DNA of 64,000 nucleotides from CAKKQX01 sp046313915 (GTDB taxonomy: Bacteria > Pseudomonadota > Gammaproteobacteria > Burkholderiales > SG8-41). How positions within the stretch are numbered: the stretch's first letter is position 1; each line of letters starts with the position of its first letter. The notes beneath the pieces were generated by a model. That model saw only the letters and a program-made list of their open reading frames with translations. It had not been told where the DNA came from and did no database searches. A program made the translations under genes and the position numbers. The stretch spans positions 1 to 64,000 of the forward strand of contig JBKBXX010000002.1 in the NCBI GenBank assembly GCA_046313915.1. The letters run 5' to 3'. This document shows positions 23,631 to 31,697 of this stretch, one piece after another.

Positions 23631-24274
23631 GACAATGCTTTCAACAAATATCGGGCGAGCTTGCCGGCGGCGAGCTCCGGTGGGTCGGCGATGCCGAGAT
23701 CGCGCAACTGGGTCACTGCGAGCCCCGCGTAGCCGCAGGGGTCGATGGCGTAGAACGGCGCGAGGTCCATGTCGACGTTGAAGGCGAGTCCGTGATAGCA
23801 GCAGCCGTGCCTGATACGCAACCCGAGCGCTGCGATCTTGGCCTTGCCGACGTATACCCCCGGCGCTTCGACCCGGCCGTGTGCGGCGATGCCGTATTCG
23901 GCGAGCAAGTCTATCACGGCCTGTTCCATCAGCCTAACCAGCGGCCGCACGCCGAGGCCGCGGCGCCGCATGTCGAGCAGCAGATAGATCACGACCTGTC
24001 CGGGGCCGTGGTAGGTGATCTGGCCGCCGCGATCGATTTTGACCACCGGGATGCCGTTGGCGATACGCGGCAGATGCTCGGGCCGGCCGGCGATGCCCTG
24101 GGTATAGACCGGCGGATGCTGCAGCACCCACAGCTCGTCGGCGGTGTCTGCGCCGCGCCGTGCCGTGAATTCCTGCATCGCGCGCCACGTCGATTCGTAT
24201 TCGACCAGCCCGAGCCGGCGTAGCGCTGTCGCGGGACGGCCGGGCTCGGGAACGGACGGGGAGTCGGAATTCAT
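23627..24274 (-). CDS. lipB: octanoyl-ACP:protein octanoyltransferase
   Basis: LipB moves octanoyl from acyl carrier protein to lipoyl domains, the step before LipA. The ATG at 24272-24274 gives 215 aa. Signatures: VVKIDRGGQITYHGPGQVV, GVYVGKAKIAALGLRIRHGC with the conserved lysine and cysteine of the catalytic pair, and HGLAFNVDMDL. The stop overlaps the lipA start. The usual upstream neighbours ybeD, dat and dacC lie 2.4 kb away, beyond two opposite-strand genes. Confidence 0.96.
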   Translation of the reverse strand: MNSDSPSVPEPGRPATALRRLGLVEYESTWRAMQEFTARRGADTADELWVLQHPPVYTQGIAGRPEHLPRIANGIPVVKIDRGGQITYHGPGQVVIYLLLDMRRRGLGVRPLVRLMEQAVIDLLAEYGIAAHGRVEAPGVYVGKAKIAALGLRIRHGCCYHGLAFNVDMDLAPFYAIDPCGYAGLAVTQLRDLGIADPPELAAGKLARYLLKALS

Positions 24275-24408
24275 TTGCAACGTCAGTCGGGTGCCGCGCG
24301 CAGGATGCGGTCTGCGCCGGAGGTTGTTGGATGATAAGAACGGTAGCACAATGCCGCAAGCCGGTGGGGTGAACCGGGCAACTTCGAATTTTCATGCGGG
24401 AAAAAACG

Positions 24409-24894
24409 ATGAACAGGCGATGGCTCGCTGCGGTGATCGGTAGCTGGGCGCTGTGGAGCGCGAGTCCGCCGCTGCTCGCGCAGGCGACGGGCGATTATGC
24501 GGAAGATCTGGCGCGCGTTTACGGCGCCTACCAGCGGCTGATCGCCACCCGCGATGCGTGCGACGAGAAATTTCCCGCGCTGCGCTCCGTCAACGCCCGC
24601 GCCTTCGGCGAATGGAAACAGCGCCACCAGACCCTGGTGCGGGATCTCGAGCGACGCGTGCTCGTGATGATACGCCAGGCTTCGGCCGACCAGCAGGAAT
24701 ACGGCCGCAACGTCGGCAAGTACGAGGGCGAAATCCTGCAACAGCGCCTCGATTACAAGGAGACGCTGTTCGAGCTCGACCGCGCCGACCTCGAGCAGCA
24801 GTGCAAAAAGTTTCCCGCTTTCCTGAAAAGCGCGGAAGCCGATTTCAGGAAACGCTACGCCGGCGAGCTCGAGACGCTTGCCAGGCGCAAATGA
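24409..24894 (+). CDS. secreted helical protein of unknown function, 161 aa
   Basis: ATG 24409 begins a signal peptide (MNRRWLAAVIGSWALWSASP) ending near LLAQA. The mature part is charged and helical (FGEWKQRHQTLVRDLERRVL, EYGRNVGKYEGEILQQRLDY). It has two cysteines (DACDEKF and EQQCKKF) that could pair in the periplasm. I do not recognise the family. It lies 39 bp upstream of the O-oligosaccharyltransferase-like gene on the same strand, so the two may be co-transcribed. Confidence 0.7.
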   Translation: MNRRWLAAVIGSWALWSASPPLLAQATGDYAEDLARVYGAYQRLIATRDACDEKFPALRSVNARAFGEWKQRHQTLVRDLERRVLVMIRQASADQQEYGRNVGKYEGEILQQRLDYKETLFELDRADLEQQCKKFPAFLKSAEADFRKRYAGELETLARRK

Positions 24895-24933
24895 GGGTCT
24901 GGTGACGACAGGCGGCAGGGCGGCGGGCCGCTC

Positions 24934-26673
24934 ATGACGGTGGCCGGCACCGGCTGGGGCGTCCGCCTCAGCCTTTTGCTCGTGGGAACGATGGCCGCCG
25001 CGCCTTTCCTCGAGCCGCGCCACTATCCGCTTTTCCGCCATTTCTACAGCGAGTGGTCGGCTGCGGCGCTCGGGCTCGCGGCAGGCGCGGCGCTGTTCGC
25101 CGGCGGTGCGCTGGCGCGCGGCTTCGCGGTGCCGCGGATTGCCGTGATTCCCGCCGGTCTGATGGCCATCGCGCTGCTGCAGCTCGCGCTGCAGCAGCCG
25201 GTCTATCCTGCCCAGACGCTGGTGTTCATGCTCTATCTCATCTGGGCCGCGCTGCTCGCCGTGGTCGGCCACGCGCTTGCCGCAACCGTCGGCCTGGCGC
25301 GCGTGATGCGGGCGCTGGCGTGGGGGTTGCTCGCGGGCGGTCTGGCGAGCGCCTTGAGCGGTGTTTTGCAGCTCATCGACGCCGGGCCGGCCTACGGCCT
25401 CGTTGCGCAATCGCAGGCGGTCGGCGGCAACCTCGCCCAGCCGAACCACTTCGCCGATCAGCTGTGGCTCGCCTGCGCGGCAGCGCTCTATCTTTTTGCC
25501 GACGGACGGCTGAACCGGGCGTATTTCGTTGTTGCGGCGAGCGTGCTGCTCGCGCTTTCCATTCTGTCCACTTCGCGCAGCGTCTTCCTCTACCTGATCG
25601 CGCTCGTCGCGCTGTCGTTGGCGTGGCAGCGCCGCGCCGCGGGCGCGGACGAGCGGAAAAAACGCCTGTTCGCCGGCGCCGTGGCCGTGCTCGGCCTGTT
25701 CGTGCTGCTGCAGCTCATCCTCGCCGGCAGCGGCTTTCCCACCGGCGTAGCGCGTCTGTCCGACGTGTCCGGGACGTCGATCCGGCTGCGTCTGTGGCAG
25801 ACGGCGCTCGACATTTTTTTCGCGCATCCGCTGCTCGGCGCGGGAATCGGGCAGTTTTCGTGGCAGACGTTTCTCGCCGGATTGTCGTGGGACGGCGTGG
25901 TGGCCGAGCACGCGCACAACGTCGTGATGCAGCTGCTGGCCGAGATGGGAATTTTTGCCGCGCTCCTCGTCGCCGCGGCATTGCTGGCATGGCTTGGCCG
26001 CGTGCTGCGGCAAACACCCGATACCGCTTGCTGGTTCGCGCTCGCCGTGCTGGCGGTGGTGGGGATCCACAGCCAGCTGGAATACCCGCTGTGGTACACC
26101 TATTTCCTCGGGCCGTTTGCGCTGGTGCTGGGGGCTGCCGATCCCCGTGGCCATGGTGTGCGCGCCGCGCGCGCGGTGCGTATCGCGCTGGTGGCGGTCT
26201 TGTTGCTGGGCGCGGTTTTGCTTGCCGAGGCGATCGACGATTACGCGCAACTGCGTTCGGGCGCGTTGCCTGCGCCCGAACGCCTGGAGAAGCTGCGGCG
26301 GAACATGTTCTTCACCGCCCACCTCGATCTGCGCCTGGCGGCTGCCATGCCGCTGAGCGGCGAGGCGCGGGCGGAGAAACTCGCGGTATGCCGCGACGCC
26401 CTGCGCTTCTATCCGATCTGGCAGGTCGCCTACAAGTGCGCGCTGTTGCACGCGCTGGAAGGCGAGGCCGGGCGGGCGGCATCGCTGTGGCGCCTTGCCG
26501 GCGCCGCATTTCCGGGCGCGCTGCCGGCGGTGATCGACGAGCTGCGCCGCATGCCCGAAGCGCGTGACGGCGTGCCCGCAGCACTGCTCGCCGCCGGCGA
26601 GCAACGTCTTGCCGAATTGCAGGCAAAAGGGGTGTCAGGTGACGGCAAGACACCGCCGCCGCGGTCGCGCTGA
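24934..26673 (+). CDS. PglL/Wzy-type O-antigen ligase or protein O-oligosaccharyltransferase
   Basis: The 579-aa polytopic protein has about eleven membrane helices and the Wzy_C motifs: GNLAQPNHFADQLWLACA, SILSTSRSVFLYL, LLGAGIGQFSWQTF and the periplasmic-loop HAHNVVMQLLAEMG. The Asn/His-rich QPN-H pattern and the roughly 150-aa soluble tail resemble PglL enzymes, which move lipid-linked glycan to serine of pilins and other secreted proteins. WaaL-type ligase activity cannot be excluded. It is inserted with its small neighbour between lipB and ybeD, opposite to both. Confidence 0.82.
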   Translation: MTVAGTGWGVRLSLLLVGTMAAAPFLEPRHYPLFRHFYSEWSAAALGLAAGAALFAGGALARGFAVPRIAVIPAGLMAIALLQLALQQPVYPAQTLVFMLYLIWAALLAVVGHALAATVGLARVMRALAWGLLAGGLASALSGVLQLIDAGPAYGLVAQSQAVGGNLAQPNHFADQLWLACAAALYLFADGRLNRAYFVVAASVLLALSILSTSRSVFLYLIALVALSLAWQRRAAGADERKKRLFAGAVAVLGLFVLLQLILAGSGFPTGVARLSDVSGTSIRLRLWQTALDIFFAHPLLGAGIGQFSWQTFLAGLSWDGVVAEHAHNVVMQLLAEMGIFAALLVAAALLAWLGRVLRQTPDTACWFALAVLAVVGIHSQLEYPLWYTYFLGPFALVLGAADPRGHGVRAARAVRIALVAVLLLGAVLLAEAIDDYAQLRSGALPAPERLEKLRRNMFFTAHLDLRLAAAMPLSGEARAEKLAVCRDALRFYPIWQVAYKCALLHALEGEAGRAASLWRLAGAAFPGALPAVIDELRRMPEARDGVPAALLAAGEQRLAELQAKGVSGDGKTPPPRSR

Positions 26674-26702
26674 TCGGTTCGTGCCGCGGTGTGCACGCCG
26701 TG

Positions 26703-26981
26703 CTACAGCACCATCACCACCAGCGGGTGGTCGCACAATTCGCGGTAGAGATCGTCCAGTTGTGCGCGCGAGGTGGCGCGTATGGTGCAGGTGATGCTCA
26801 GATATTTGCCGTGCCTGCTGGCTTTCATTTCCATCGCCGCGCCGTCGAAGTCCGGCGCGTGGCGTTGCACTACTTCGAGAATCGCCTGTGCGAACCCCGC
26901 ACGGGTGTGACCGAGGATCTTGATCGGGAAGTCACACGGATATTCGATCAGCGTCTCGTCTGTCGTCCGGGAGGCTGTCAT
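26703..26981 (-). CDS. ybeD: DUF493 (YbeD-like) protein
   Basis: The 92-aa ACT-like protein contains YPCDFPIKILGHTRAGFAQA and KYLSITCTIRATSRAQLDDL, the DUF493 pattern. YbeD is a small conserved protein usually encoded between dacA/dat and lipB, with no firm function. It overlaps the end of dat by ATGA, and ends 29 bp from the convergent PglL-like gene. Confidence 0.93.
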   Translation of the reverse strand: MTASRTTDETLIEYPCDFPIKILGHTRAGFAQAILEVVQRHAPDFDGAAMEMKASRHGKYLSITCTIRATSRAQLDDLYRELCDHPLVVMVL

Positions 26982-27838
26982 GCGCTCTGTCGCATCACGG
27001 TGCGTTTGAAGTCCTGATAGAGCCCGTGGATTTTGCGGAACAGCGGGCCGGGCCTGCCGCTGCCAACAGTGCGTTCGTCGAGCGTGGTGACCGCCAGCAC
27101 TTCCTTGGTCGAGGAGGTGATCCAGATCTCGTCGGCGGTTTTCACTTCGTGTTCCGCGATTTCGCGTATTTCCAGCGGCACGCCGTGGGCGTGCGCGAGC
27201 TCGATCACGACGTCGTAAGTGATGCCGGGCAGCATCAGATGATTCTTGGGCGGCGCGAGCAGTGTGCCGCCGCGCACGATGAAGACGTTGCTCGCCGAGG
27301 CCTCGGTGAGGTAGCCGTCACGAAACAGCAGCGCTTCGGTCGCTCCGGCGTCGACGGCGGCCTGGCGCAACAGGCAGTTGCCGAGCAGGGCGATCGACTT
27401 GATGTCGCACCTCAGCCAGCGGAAATCGGTGGCGGTGATGGCGTGTACGCCGTTGTCCACCAGCTCGGCTGGCGGCGTGACGAGCGGGTTGCTCATCATG
27501 AACACCGTCGGTTTGACGTTTTTCGGAAAGGCGTGATCGCGCCGCGCGACGCCGCGCGTCACCTGGAAATACACCGACTGGTCCTCGCCGCTGTTGCGCG
27601 CGATGATTTCGCCGATCAGTTCTCCCCACTCGCTTGCGCTCATCGGGTTATCGAGGCGTATGCCGTCGAGGCTGTGCTGCAGGCGCTGCAAGTGTTCGTG
27701 CAGGCGGAAAGGCCGCCGCGAATAGACGGGGATCACTTCGTAGACGCCGTCGCCGAAAATGAAACCGCGGTCCAGCACCGGAACGCAGGCTTTTTCCAGC
27801 GGCATGAATTCGCCATTGAGATAAACGATTTCGCTCAT
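26978..27838 (-). CDS. dat: D-amino acid aminotransferase
   Basis: This class IV PLP enzyme of 286 aa probably interconverts D-alanine and D-glutamate for cell-wall precursors. Signatures include VPVLDRGFIFGDGVYEVIPVY, the PLP lysine in CDIKSIALLGN, and the phosphate-binding EASASNVFIVRGG with LPGITYDVVIE. It lies 19 bp after dacC and overlaps ybeD by ATGA, so the three genes form one transcription unit. Branched-chain aminotransferases share the fold, but the cell-wall context favours D-amino acid use. Confidence 0.92.
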   Translation of the reverse strand: MSEIVYLNGEFMPLEKACVPVLDRGFIFGDGVYEVIPVYSRRPFRLHEHLQRLQHSLDGIRLDNPMSASEWGELIGEIIARNSGEDQSVYFQVTRGVARRDHAFPKNVKPTVFMMSNPLVTPPAELVDNGVHAITATDFRWLRCDIKSIALLGNCLLRQAAVDAGATEALLFRDGYLTEASASNVFIVRGGTLLAPPKNHLMLPGITYDVVIELAHAHGVPLEIREIAEHEVKTADEIWITSSTKEVLAVTTLDERTVGSGRPGPLFRKIHGLYQDFKRTVMRQSA

Positions 27839-27857
27839 TTTGCGCTCGCTTTCGTGC

Positions 27858-28994
27858 TTATCTGAACAGCAGCCGCAGCGAATCCCAGCCCCGGCCGATT
27901 ATTCCGGCGAGCGGGACGTTTTCCAGCGCCACGACAGGCAGCTCGCGCATGGGCTTGCCGTCGAGCGTCAGCTTCAGCACGCCGACTTGCTGGCCGGCGC
28001 TGACCGGCGCAAGCAGCGGCTGCAGGCTTTCCACGCTGGCCTTGAGGCCGCCGGCCGCGCCTTTGGGCAGAGCGAGATAGAGAGCGTTCGCGAAACCGGC
28101 CTTGACACTGTCGTTGCCGCCTTTCCAGACCCGCAGTGTGGCGACCGGCTGGTTTTTTTCATAGAGCCGCACGCTGTCGTAGAACTGGAAGCCGTAGTTG
28201 AGCAGCTTCTGGCTTTCGGTGGCGCGCGCCGCTTCGGAGGCGGCGCCGAGCACCACCGAGATCAGACGTTGCTCGCCGCGCCTGGCCGAGGTGATCAGGC
28301 AGTAGCCGGCATTTTCGGTATAGCCGGTTTTCATGCCGTCCACGGCGGAGTCGAGCCACAGCAGCCGGTTGCGATTGCTCTGGGTGATGTTGTTGTAGCG
28401 GTACTCCCTGAGGGAATAGAGCGGGTAATACTCGGGGAAATCGCGGATGATCGCGGCCGCGAGCAGCGCGAGGTCGTGGGCCGTGGAGTAGTGCTGCGGG
28501 TGGGGCAGGCCGGTGGCGTTCACGAAATGGGTGTTTTTCATTCCCAGGCGCTGCGCTTCGCGGTTCATCAACTGCGCGAACACTTCCTCGCTGCCGGCGA
28601 CGGCCTCCGCCAGCGCGATGCTCGCATCGTTGCCTGATTGCACGATCACGCCGCGCAGCAGCTCGTCGACCGTGACCGGCTTGCGGGGTTCGATGAACAT
28701 GCGCGAGCCCTCGCTGCGCCACGCGCGCTCGGAAACCGGCACCGTCTGATCGCCGCGGAGGGTTTTGTGCCTGAGCGCGGAGAAAGTCAGGTAGGCGGTC
28801 ATCAGCTTGGTGAGCGAAGCCGGCTCGAAGCGCTCACCGGCGTTGGCGCTCGCCAGCGGCTGGCCGCTGTTGAAATCGAGCAGCAGGTAGGCGCGGGAAG
28901 CGATCGCTGGCACAGCGGGAACCGGCGCGCCAGCCGGTTGCGCGGACAGCAGCTGGGGAAACAGCAGCACTGCGAAGGCAATAATCAGTCGCAT
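27858..28994 (-). CDS. dacC: D-alanyl-D-alanine carboxypeptidase (PBP5/6 type)
   Basis: DacA/DacC-type low-molecular-weight penicillin-binding proteins trim the terminal D-Ala from peptidoglycan pentapeptides. The ATG at 28994 starts a signal peptide (MRLIIAFAVLLFPQLLSAQP), and upstream codons are not credible. The SxxK motif is S60-LTK, SGN follows near residue 120, and KTG is in DGMKTGYTENAGYCL. A beta-rich PBP5_C domain follows, and the end (GIIGRGWDSLRLLFR) is the membrane-anchoring amphipathic helix. Length is 378 aa, normal for the family. Confidence 0.96.
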   Translation of the reverse strand: MRLIIAFAVLLFPQLLSAQPAGAPVPAVPAIASRAYLLLDFNSGQPLASANAGERFEPASLTKLMTAYLTFSALRHKTLRGDQTVPVSERAWRSEGSRMFIEPRKPVTVDELLRGVIVQSGNDASIALAEAVAGSEEVFAQLMNREAQRLGMKNTHFVNATGLPHPQHYSTAHDLALLAAAIIRDFPEYYPLYSLREYRYNNITQSNRNRLLWLDSAVDGMKTGYTENAGYCLITSARRGEQRLISVVLGAASEAARATESQKLLNYGFQFYDSVRLYEKNQPVATLRVWKGGNDSVKAGFANALYLALPKGAAGGLKASVESLQPLLAPVSAGQQVGVLKLTLDGKPMRELPVVALENVPLAGIIGRGWDSLRLLFR

Positions 28995-29290
28995 GACGAT
29001 CAGGAAAAAAACCTGATTATAACAACCTCGTCCTGCCCTGCCGGCGAACGCGCCCGGCTTTTCCGTCGCGGCGAGCAAGGTTTTCCGCGTCTTCCGCCGC
29101 AGCCCGATCGCGCAGCTGCGGCAGCGCATGGTGCATCAGAGAGCTGCGGAATCGCTCCGGCTCGACGCTGTGTCGCCGGGAATCGCTGCCGGTTCTCGGG
29201 GCGGATCGGTAAATTGAGAAAAATCAAAGAGCTATGACGTTGCCGCGGTTTGGGCAAGGAATACGGCCGGCTGCCGCAGCGGTGCGTCCG
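28995..29290. other. intergenic region upstream of hsp20 and dacC
   Basis: This gap, together with the next 110 bases, separates the divergent dacC and hsp20 genes. I see no coding frame with a believable start. Bases 28999-29020 are AT-rich (AGGAAAAAAACCTGATTATA) and may hold the dacC promoter, but no clean -35/-10 pair stands out. Confidence 0.4.
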
Positions 29291-29322
29291 CCCCTTGAAA
29301 AACCGCGACCGGCGCACATATT
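29291..29322 (+). promoter_or_regulatory. sigma-32-like heat-shock promoter for hsp20
   Basis: CCCCTTGAAA (29291-29300) is followed after 14 bases by CACATATT (29315-29322). This matches the RpoH consensus CTTGAAA, N13-14, CCCATNT with one main mismatch in the -10. Its position 80 bp before a small heat-shock gene supports the call. Confidence 0.6.
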
Positions 29323-29401
29323 GAAGTCATTGGTGTGAGACGGGAGGGCGCGGCGCAGCCGCCGCCTTCCCGCATGCCCACTCATTTACAAGGAGATGAC
29401 G

Positions 29402-29827
29402 ATGGCAAACATTATCCGTTTTGATCCGATCGACGAAGCGTTTGACGATCTGTTCCGCGGCTTTTTCGTGCGCCCCATCAGCTTCGAGGGGCCGGGGACG
29501 GCGGCGCAGTTCCGGGTCGACGTGAGCGAGAACGACAAGGCCTATACGCTGCGCGCGGAGCTGCCGGGCGTGAAGAAAGATGACATCAACATCACGATCG
29601 ACGGCGATCAGGTCGCGATCAGCGCCGAAGTGAAGAAAGAAAAGGACGTCAAGGAAGGCGAACGCGTGCTGCGTTCCGAGCGCTACTACGGCAAGGTCTA
29701 CCGCGGCTTCACGCTCGACCAGCCGGTCGATGAAGCCGGCGCGGGCGCCAGGTATGTCGACGGTGTGCTGGAACTCACTTTGCCGAAGAAAGCCGCCGCG
29801 GCGGCAAAACGCATCACCATCCAGTAA
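29402..29827 (+). CDS. Hsp20/alpha-crystallin small heat shock protein
   Basis: ATG 29402 follows AAGGAGATGAC; an in-frame ATG six bases earlier overlaps that ribosome binding site. The 141-aa chaperone holds unfolding proteins in large oligomers. The alpha-crystallin domain runs from about residue 35 (FRVDVSENDKAYTLRAELPG) through VKKDDINITIDGDQVAISAE, and ends with the conserved GVLELTLPKK. A heat-shock-type promoter precedes it and a strong terminator follows, so it is a single-gene unit. Confidence 0.95.
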   Translation: MANIIRFDPIDEAFDDLFRGFFVRPISFEGPGTAAQFRVDVSENDKAYTLRAELPGVKKDDINITIDGDQVAISAEVKKEKDVKEGERVLRSERYYGKVYRGFTLDQPVDEAGAGARYVDGVLELTLPKKAAAAAKRITIQ

Positions 29828-29854
29828 CAAAGAGCCGCCGGCAACGGCGAAACG

Positions 29855-29886
29855 GGCGGACTGCCGCGAGGCGGCCCGCCTTTTTT
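29855..29886 (+). terminator. intrinsic terminator of hsp20
   Basis: GGCGG, a three-base bulge and GCCGC pair with GCGGC-CCGCC around a GAG loop, followed directly by TTTTTT. Confidence 0.85.
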
Positions 29887-29976
29887 GTTGCCGGCGTCTC
29901 GCCGGAGGCGGTCTTCCGCCCAAAAGCCGTAGCGCTCATGTAGAATAAGCGGGCCCGCAAACGACCCCGTCCGACC

Positions 29977-30864
29977 ATGCCACTCACCGCTTCCACCGCT
30001 GCCGAAAAAGCCAAGATCCTCACCGAGGCATTGCCCTACATCCAGCGTTTTCACGGCAAGACCATCGTCGTCAAATACGGCGGCAATGCGATGACCGATG
30101 AGAAGCTCAAGCACGGTTTCGCGCGCGACGTGGTGCTGCTCAAGGTCGTCGGCATGAATCCGGTGATCGTGCACGGCGGCGGCCCGCAGATCGACGAGCT
30201 GCTCAAACGCGTCGGCAAGAAAGGCGAATTCATCCAGGGCATGCGCGTGACCGATGCCGAAACCATGGACGTGGTGGAGATGGTGCTCGGCGGACAGGTC
30301 AACAAGGAAATCGTCAATCTCATCAACCGCCACGGCGGACGCGCCGTGGGGCTGACCGGCAAGGACGGCAATCTCATCCGCGCGCGCAAGCTCAAGGTGC
30401 GTGGCGGCGGCGACAGCGAGGAGCTGCTCGACATCGGCCAGGTCGGCGAGGTCGCGAGCATCGATCCCGAAATCGTCAATCTGCTGCACACCCGCAGCTT
30501 CATCCCGGTGATCGCTCCCGTCGGCGTCGGCGCGGAAGGCGAGTCGTACAACATCAACGCCGACCTGGTGGCGGGCAAGGTTGCGGAAATCCTCAAGGCC
30601 GAGAAGCTGATCGTGCTCACCAATACGCCGGGCGTGCTCGACAAGGAGGGCCGGCTGCTTACCGGACTTACCGCGCGCAAGGTCGACGAACTGTTCGCCG
30701 ACGGCACCATCCACGGCGGCATGCTGCCGAAAATCAGCTCCGCGCTCGAAGCGGTGAAAAACGGCGTCAATTCGTGCCACATCATCGACGGCCGTGTCGA
30801 GCACGCGCTGCTGCTCGAAATCCTGACCGACGAAGGCGTCGGCACGCTGATCCGCAGCCACTGA
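29977..30864 (+). CDS. argB: acetylglutamate kinase
   Basis: This 295-aa amino-acid kinase phosphorylates N-acetylglutamate in arginine synthesis. Signatures: GKTIVVKYGGNAM, NPVIVHGGGPQIDELLKRVG, NINADLVAGKVAEILKAEKL and the C-terminal HGGMLPKISSALEAVKNGV. The N-terminal extension (residues 1-20) is the helix typical of arginine-inhibited hexameric enzymes, suggesting feedback control. A TAGAAT near 29941 may be its -10. The following nucleotidase and slmA are the usual betaproteobacterial neighbours. Confidence 0.97.
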   Translation: MPLTASTAAEKAKILTEALPYIQRFHGKTIVVKYGGNAMTDEKLKHGFARDVVLLKVVGMNPVIVHGGGPQIDELLKRVGKKGEFIQGMRVTDAETMDVVEMVLGGQVNKEIVNLINRHGGRAVGLTGKDGNLIRARKLKVRGGGDSEELLDIGQVGEVASIDPEIVNLLHTRSFIPVIAPVGVGAEGESYNINADLVAGKVAEILKAEKLIVLTNTPGVLDKEGRLLTGLTARKVDELFADGTIHGGMLPKISSALEAVKNGVNSCHIIDGRVEHALLLEILTDEGVGTLIRSH

Positions 30865-30905
30865 GCCGCTGCAGCTTGCGGCCGCCATGCGCAAGGTGAC
30901 CCGGC

Positions 30906-31084
30906 CGATGACGTGGAGCAGGTGCTGGATTTTCGATCTGGACAACAAGCGGTTTCATCGCTTGTTGCGGCGCAGACTAATGCGGCGCGAGCCGCGTTAT
31001 GTCGGAGCCACAACACTTCTGACATTCGCAGGGTGGCAGCCGCGATGACGTGGAGCAGGTGCTGGATTTTCGATCTGGACAACA
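30906..31084 (+). repeat. 42-bp direct repeat with 95-bp spacer at the HAD gene start
   Basis: Bases 30906-30947 and 31043-31084 are identical and cover the first 13 codons (MTWSRCWIFDLDN) of the downstream gene. Weaker similarity continues about 20 bp upstream of each copy (CGCAAGGTGA versus CGCAGGGTGG). The spacer contains two small hairpins (GCGGC-GCGA-GCCGC, and TGTCGGAG facing CTTCTGACA). Confidence 0.9.
30908..31048 (+). pseudogene. truncated duplicate of the HAD nucleotidase 5' end (46 codons)
   Basis: The upstream repeat copy opens a frame that reads the nucleotidase N-terminus for 13 codons, then unrelated Arg-rich sequence, and stops at TGA 31046-31048. That stop overlaps the ATG of the intact gene (ATGA). 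It cannot make an enzyme, because only the first HAD motif is present. It could act as a translated leader that couples ribosomes to the real start. Confidence 0.65.
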
Positions 31085-31689
31085 CCCTCCACGACGCGAC
31101 CCCCTACATCTTTCCGCACATCAACCGCGCGATGACCGCCTATCTGCAGACCCATCTTGGGCTCGACGAAGCCGCGGCCGGGGAATTGCGGCGCCGCTAC
31201 TGGCTGCGCTACGGCGCGACACTGCTGGGGCTCATGCGCCACCACGGCACCGACCCGCGGCATTTCCTGTGGAATACGCACCAGTTTCCCGATCTCGCGC
31301 GCATGCTGGTGCGCGAAAACCGGCTGCGCGCGACGTTGCGGCGGCTGCCCGGCAGGAAGTTCGTGTTTTCGAACGCGCCGGTGCATTATTCGCGCGCGGT
31401 GCTGCGCCTGCTGGGAATCGCCGACCTGTTCGACGACGTGTTCACCATAGAGCGCACGCGCTACCGGCCGAAGCCCGATAGCCACGGCTTCCTGAGGTTG
31501 TGCCGCGCCAACCATTTGCGGCCGCAGCGCTGTATCATGGTCGAGGACACGGCCGACAACCTGAAGACTGCGAAGCGGCTGGGAATGAAGACTGTGTGGG
31601 TGACAGGGGCCGCGGCGGCGCCGGGCTATGTCGATGTCAACGTCAGCAGTCTCGCGCAGTTGCCGCGTGTGCTGGCGCGGTTGAGGTGA
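31045..31689 (+). CDS. pyrimidine 5'-nucleotidase (HAD superfamily)
   Basis: The 214-aa product has the SDT1-like HAD order: motif I CWIFDLDNTLHDA with D10 and D12, motif II KFVFSNAP, motif III lysine in YRPKPDSHGF, and motif IV IMVEDTADNLKTAK. It should dephosphorylate UMP/CMP-like nucleotides in the cytoplasm. It sits between argB and slmA, as in many betaproteobacteria. Its start is preceded by a duplicated copy of its own first 13 codons. Confidence 0.9.
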   Translation: MTWSRCWIFDLDNTLHDATPYIFPHINRAMTAYLQTHLGLDEAAAGELRRRYWLRYGATLLGLMRHHGTDPRHFLWNTHQFPDLARMLVRENRLRATLRRLPGRKFVFSNAPVHYSRAVLRLLGIADLFDDVFTIERTRYRPKPDSHGFLRLCRANHLRPQRCIMVEDTADNLKTAKRLGMKTVWVTGAAAAPGYVDVNVSSLAQLPRVLARLR

Positions 31690-31697
31690 GGAGGATC

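Noticed and set aside
24283..26604. 773-codon open frame antisense to the PglL-like gene
   Set aside because: Composition (RQRHRDE, very high Arg/Gln/His) is that of a shadow frame, and the sense frame has membrane helices and Wzy_C motifs.
18138..31042. Common origin of the two 95-bp spacers (18138-18232 and 30948-31042)
   Set aside because: Lengths are equal but I see no sequence similarity between them, so equal length is probably chance; noted only within the findings.
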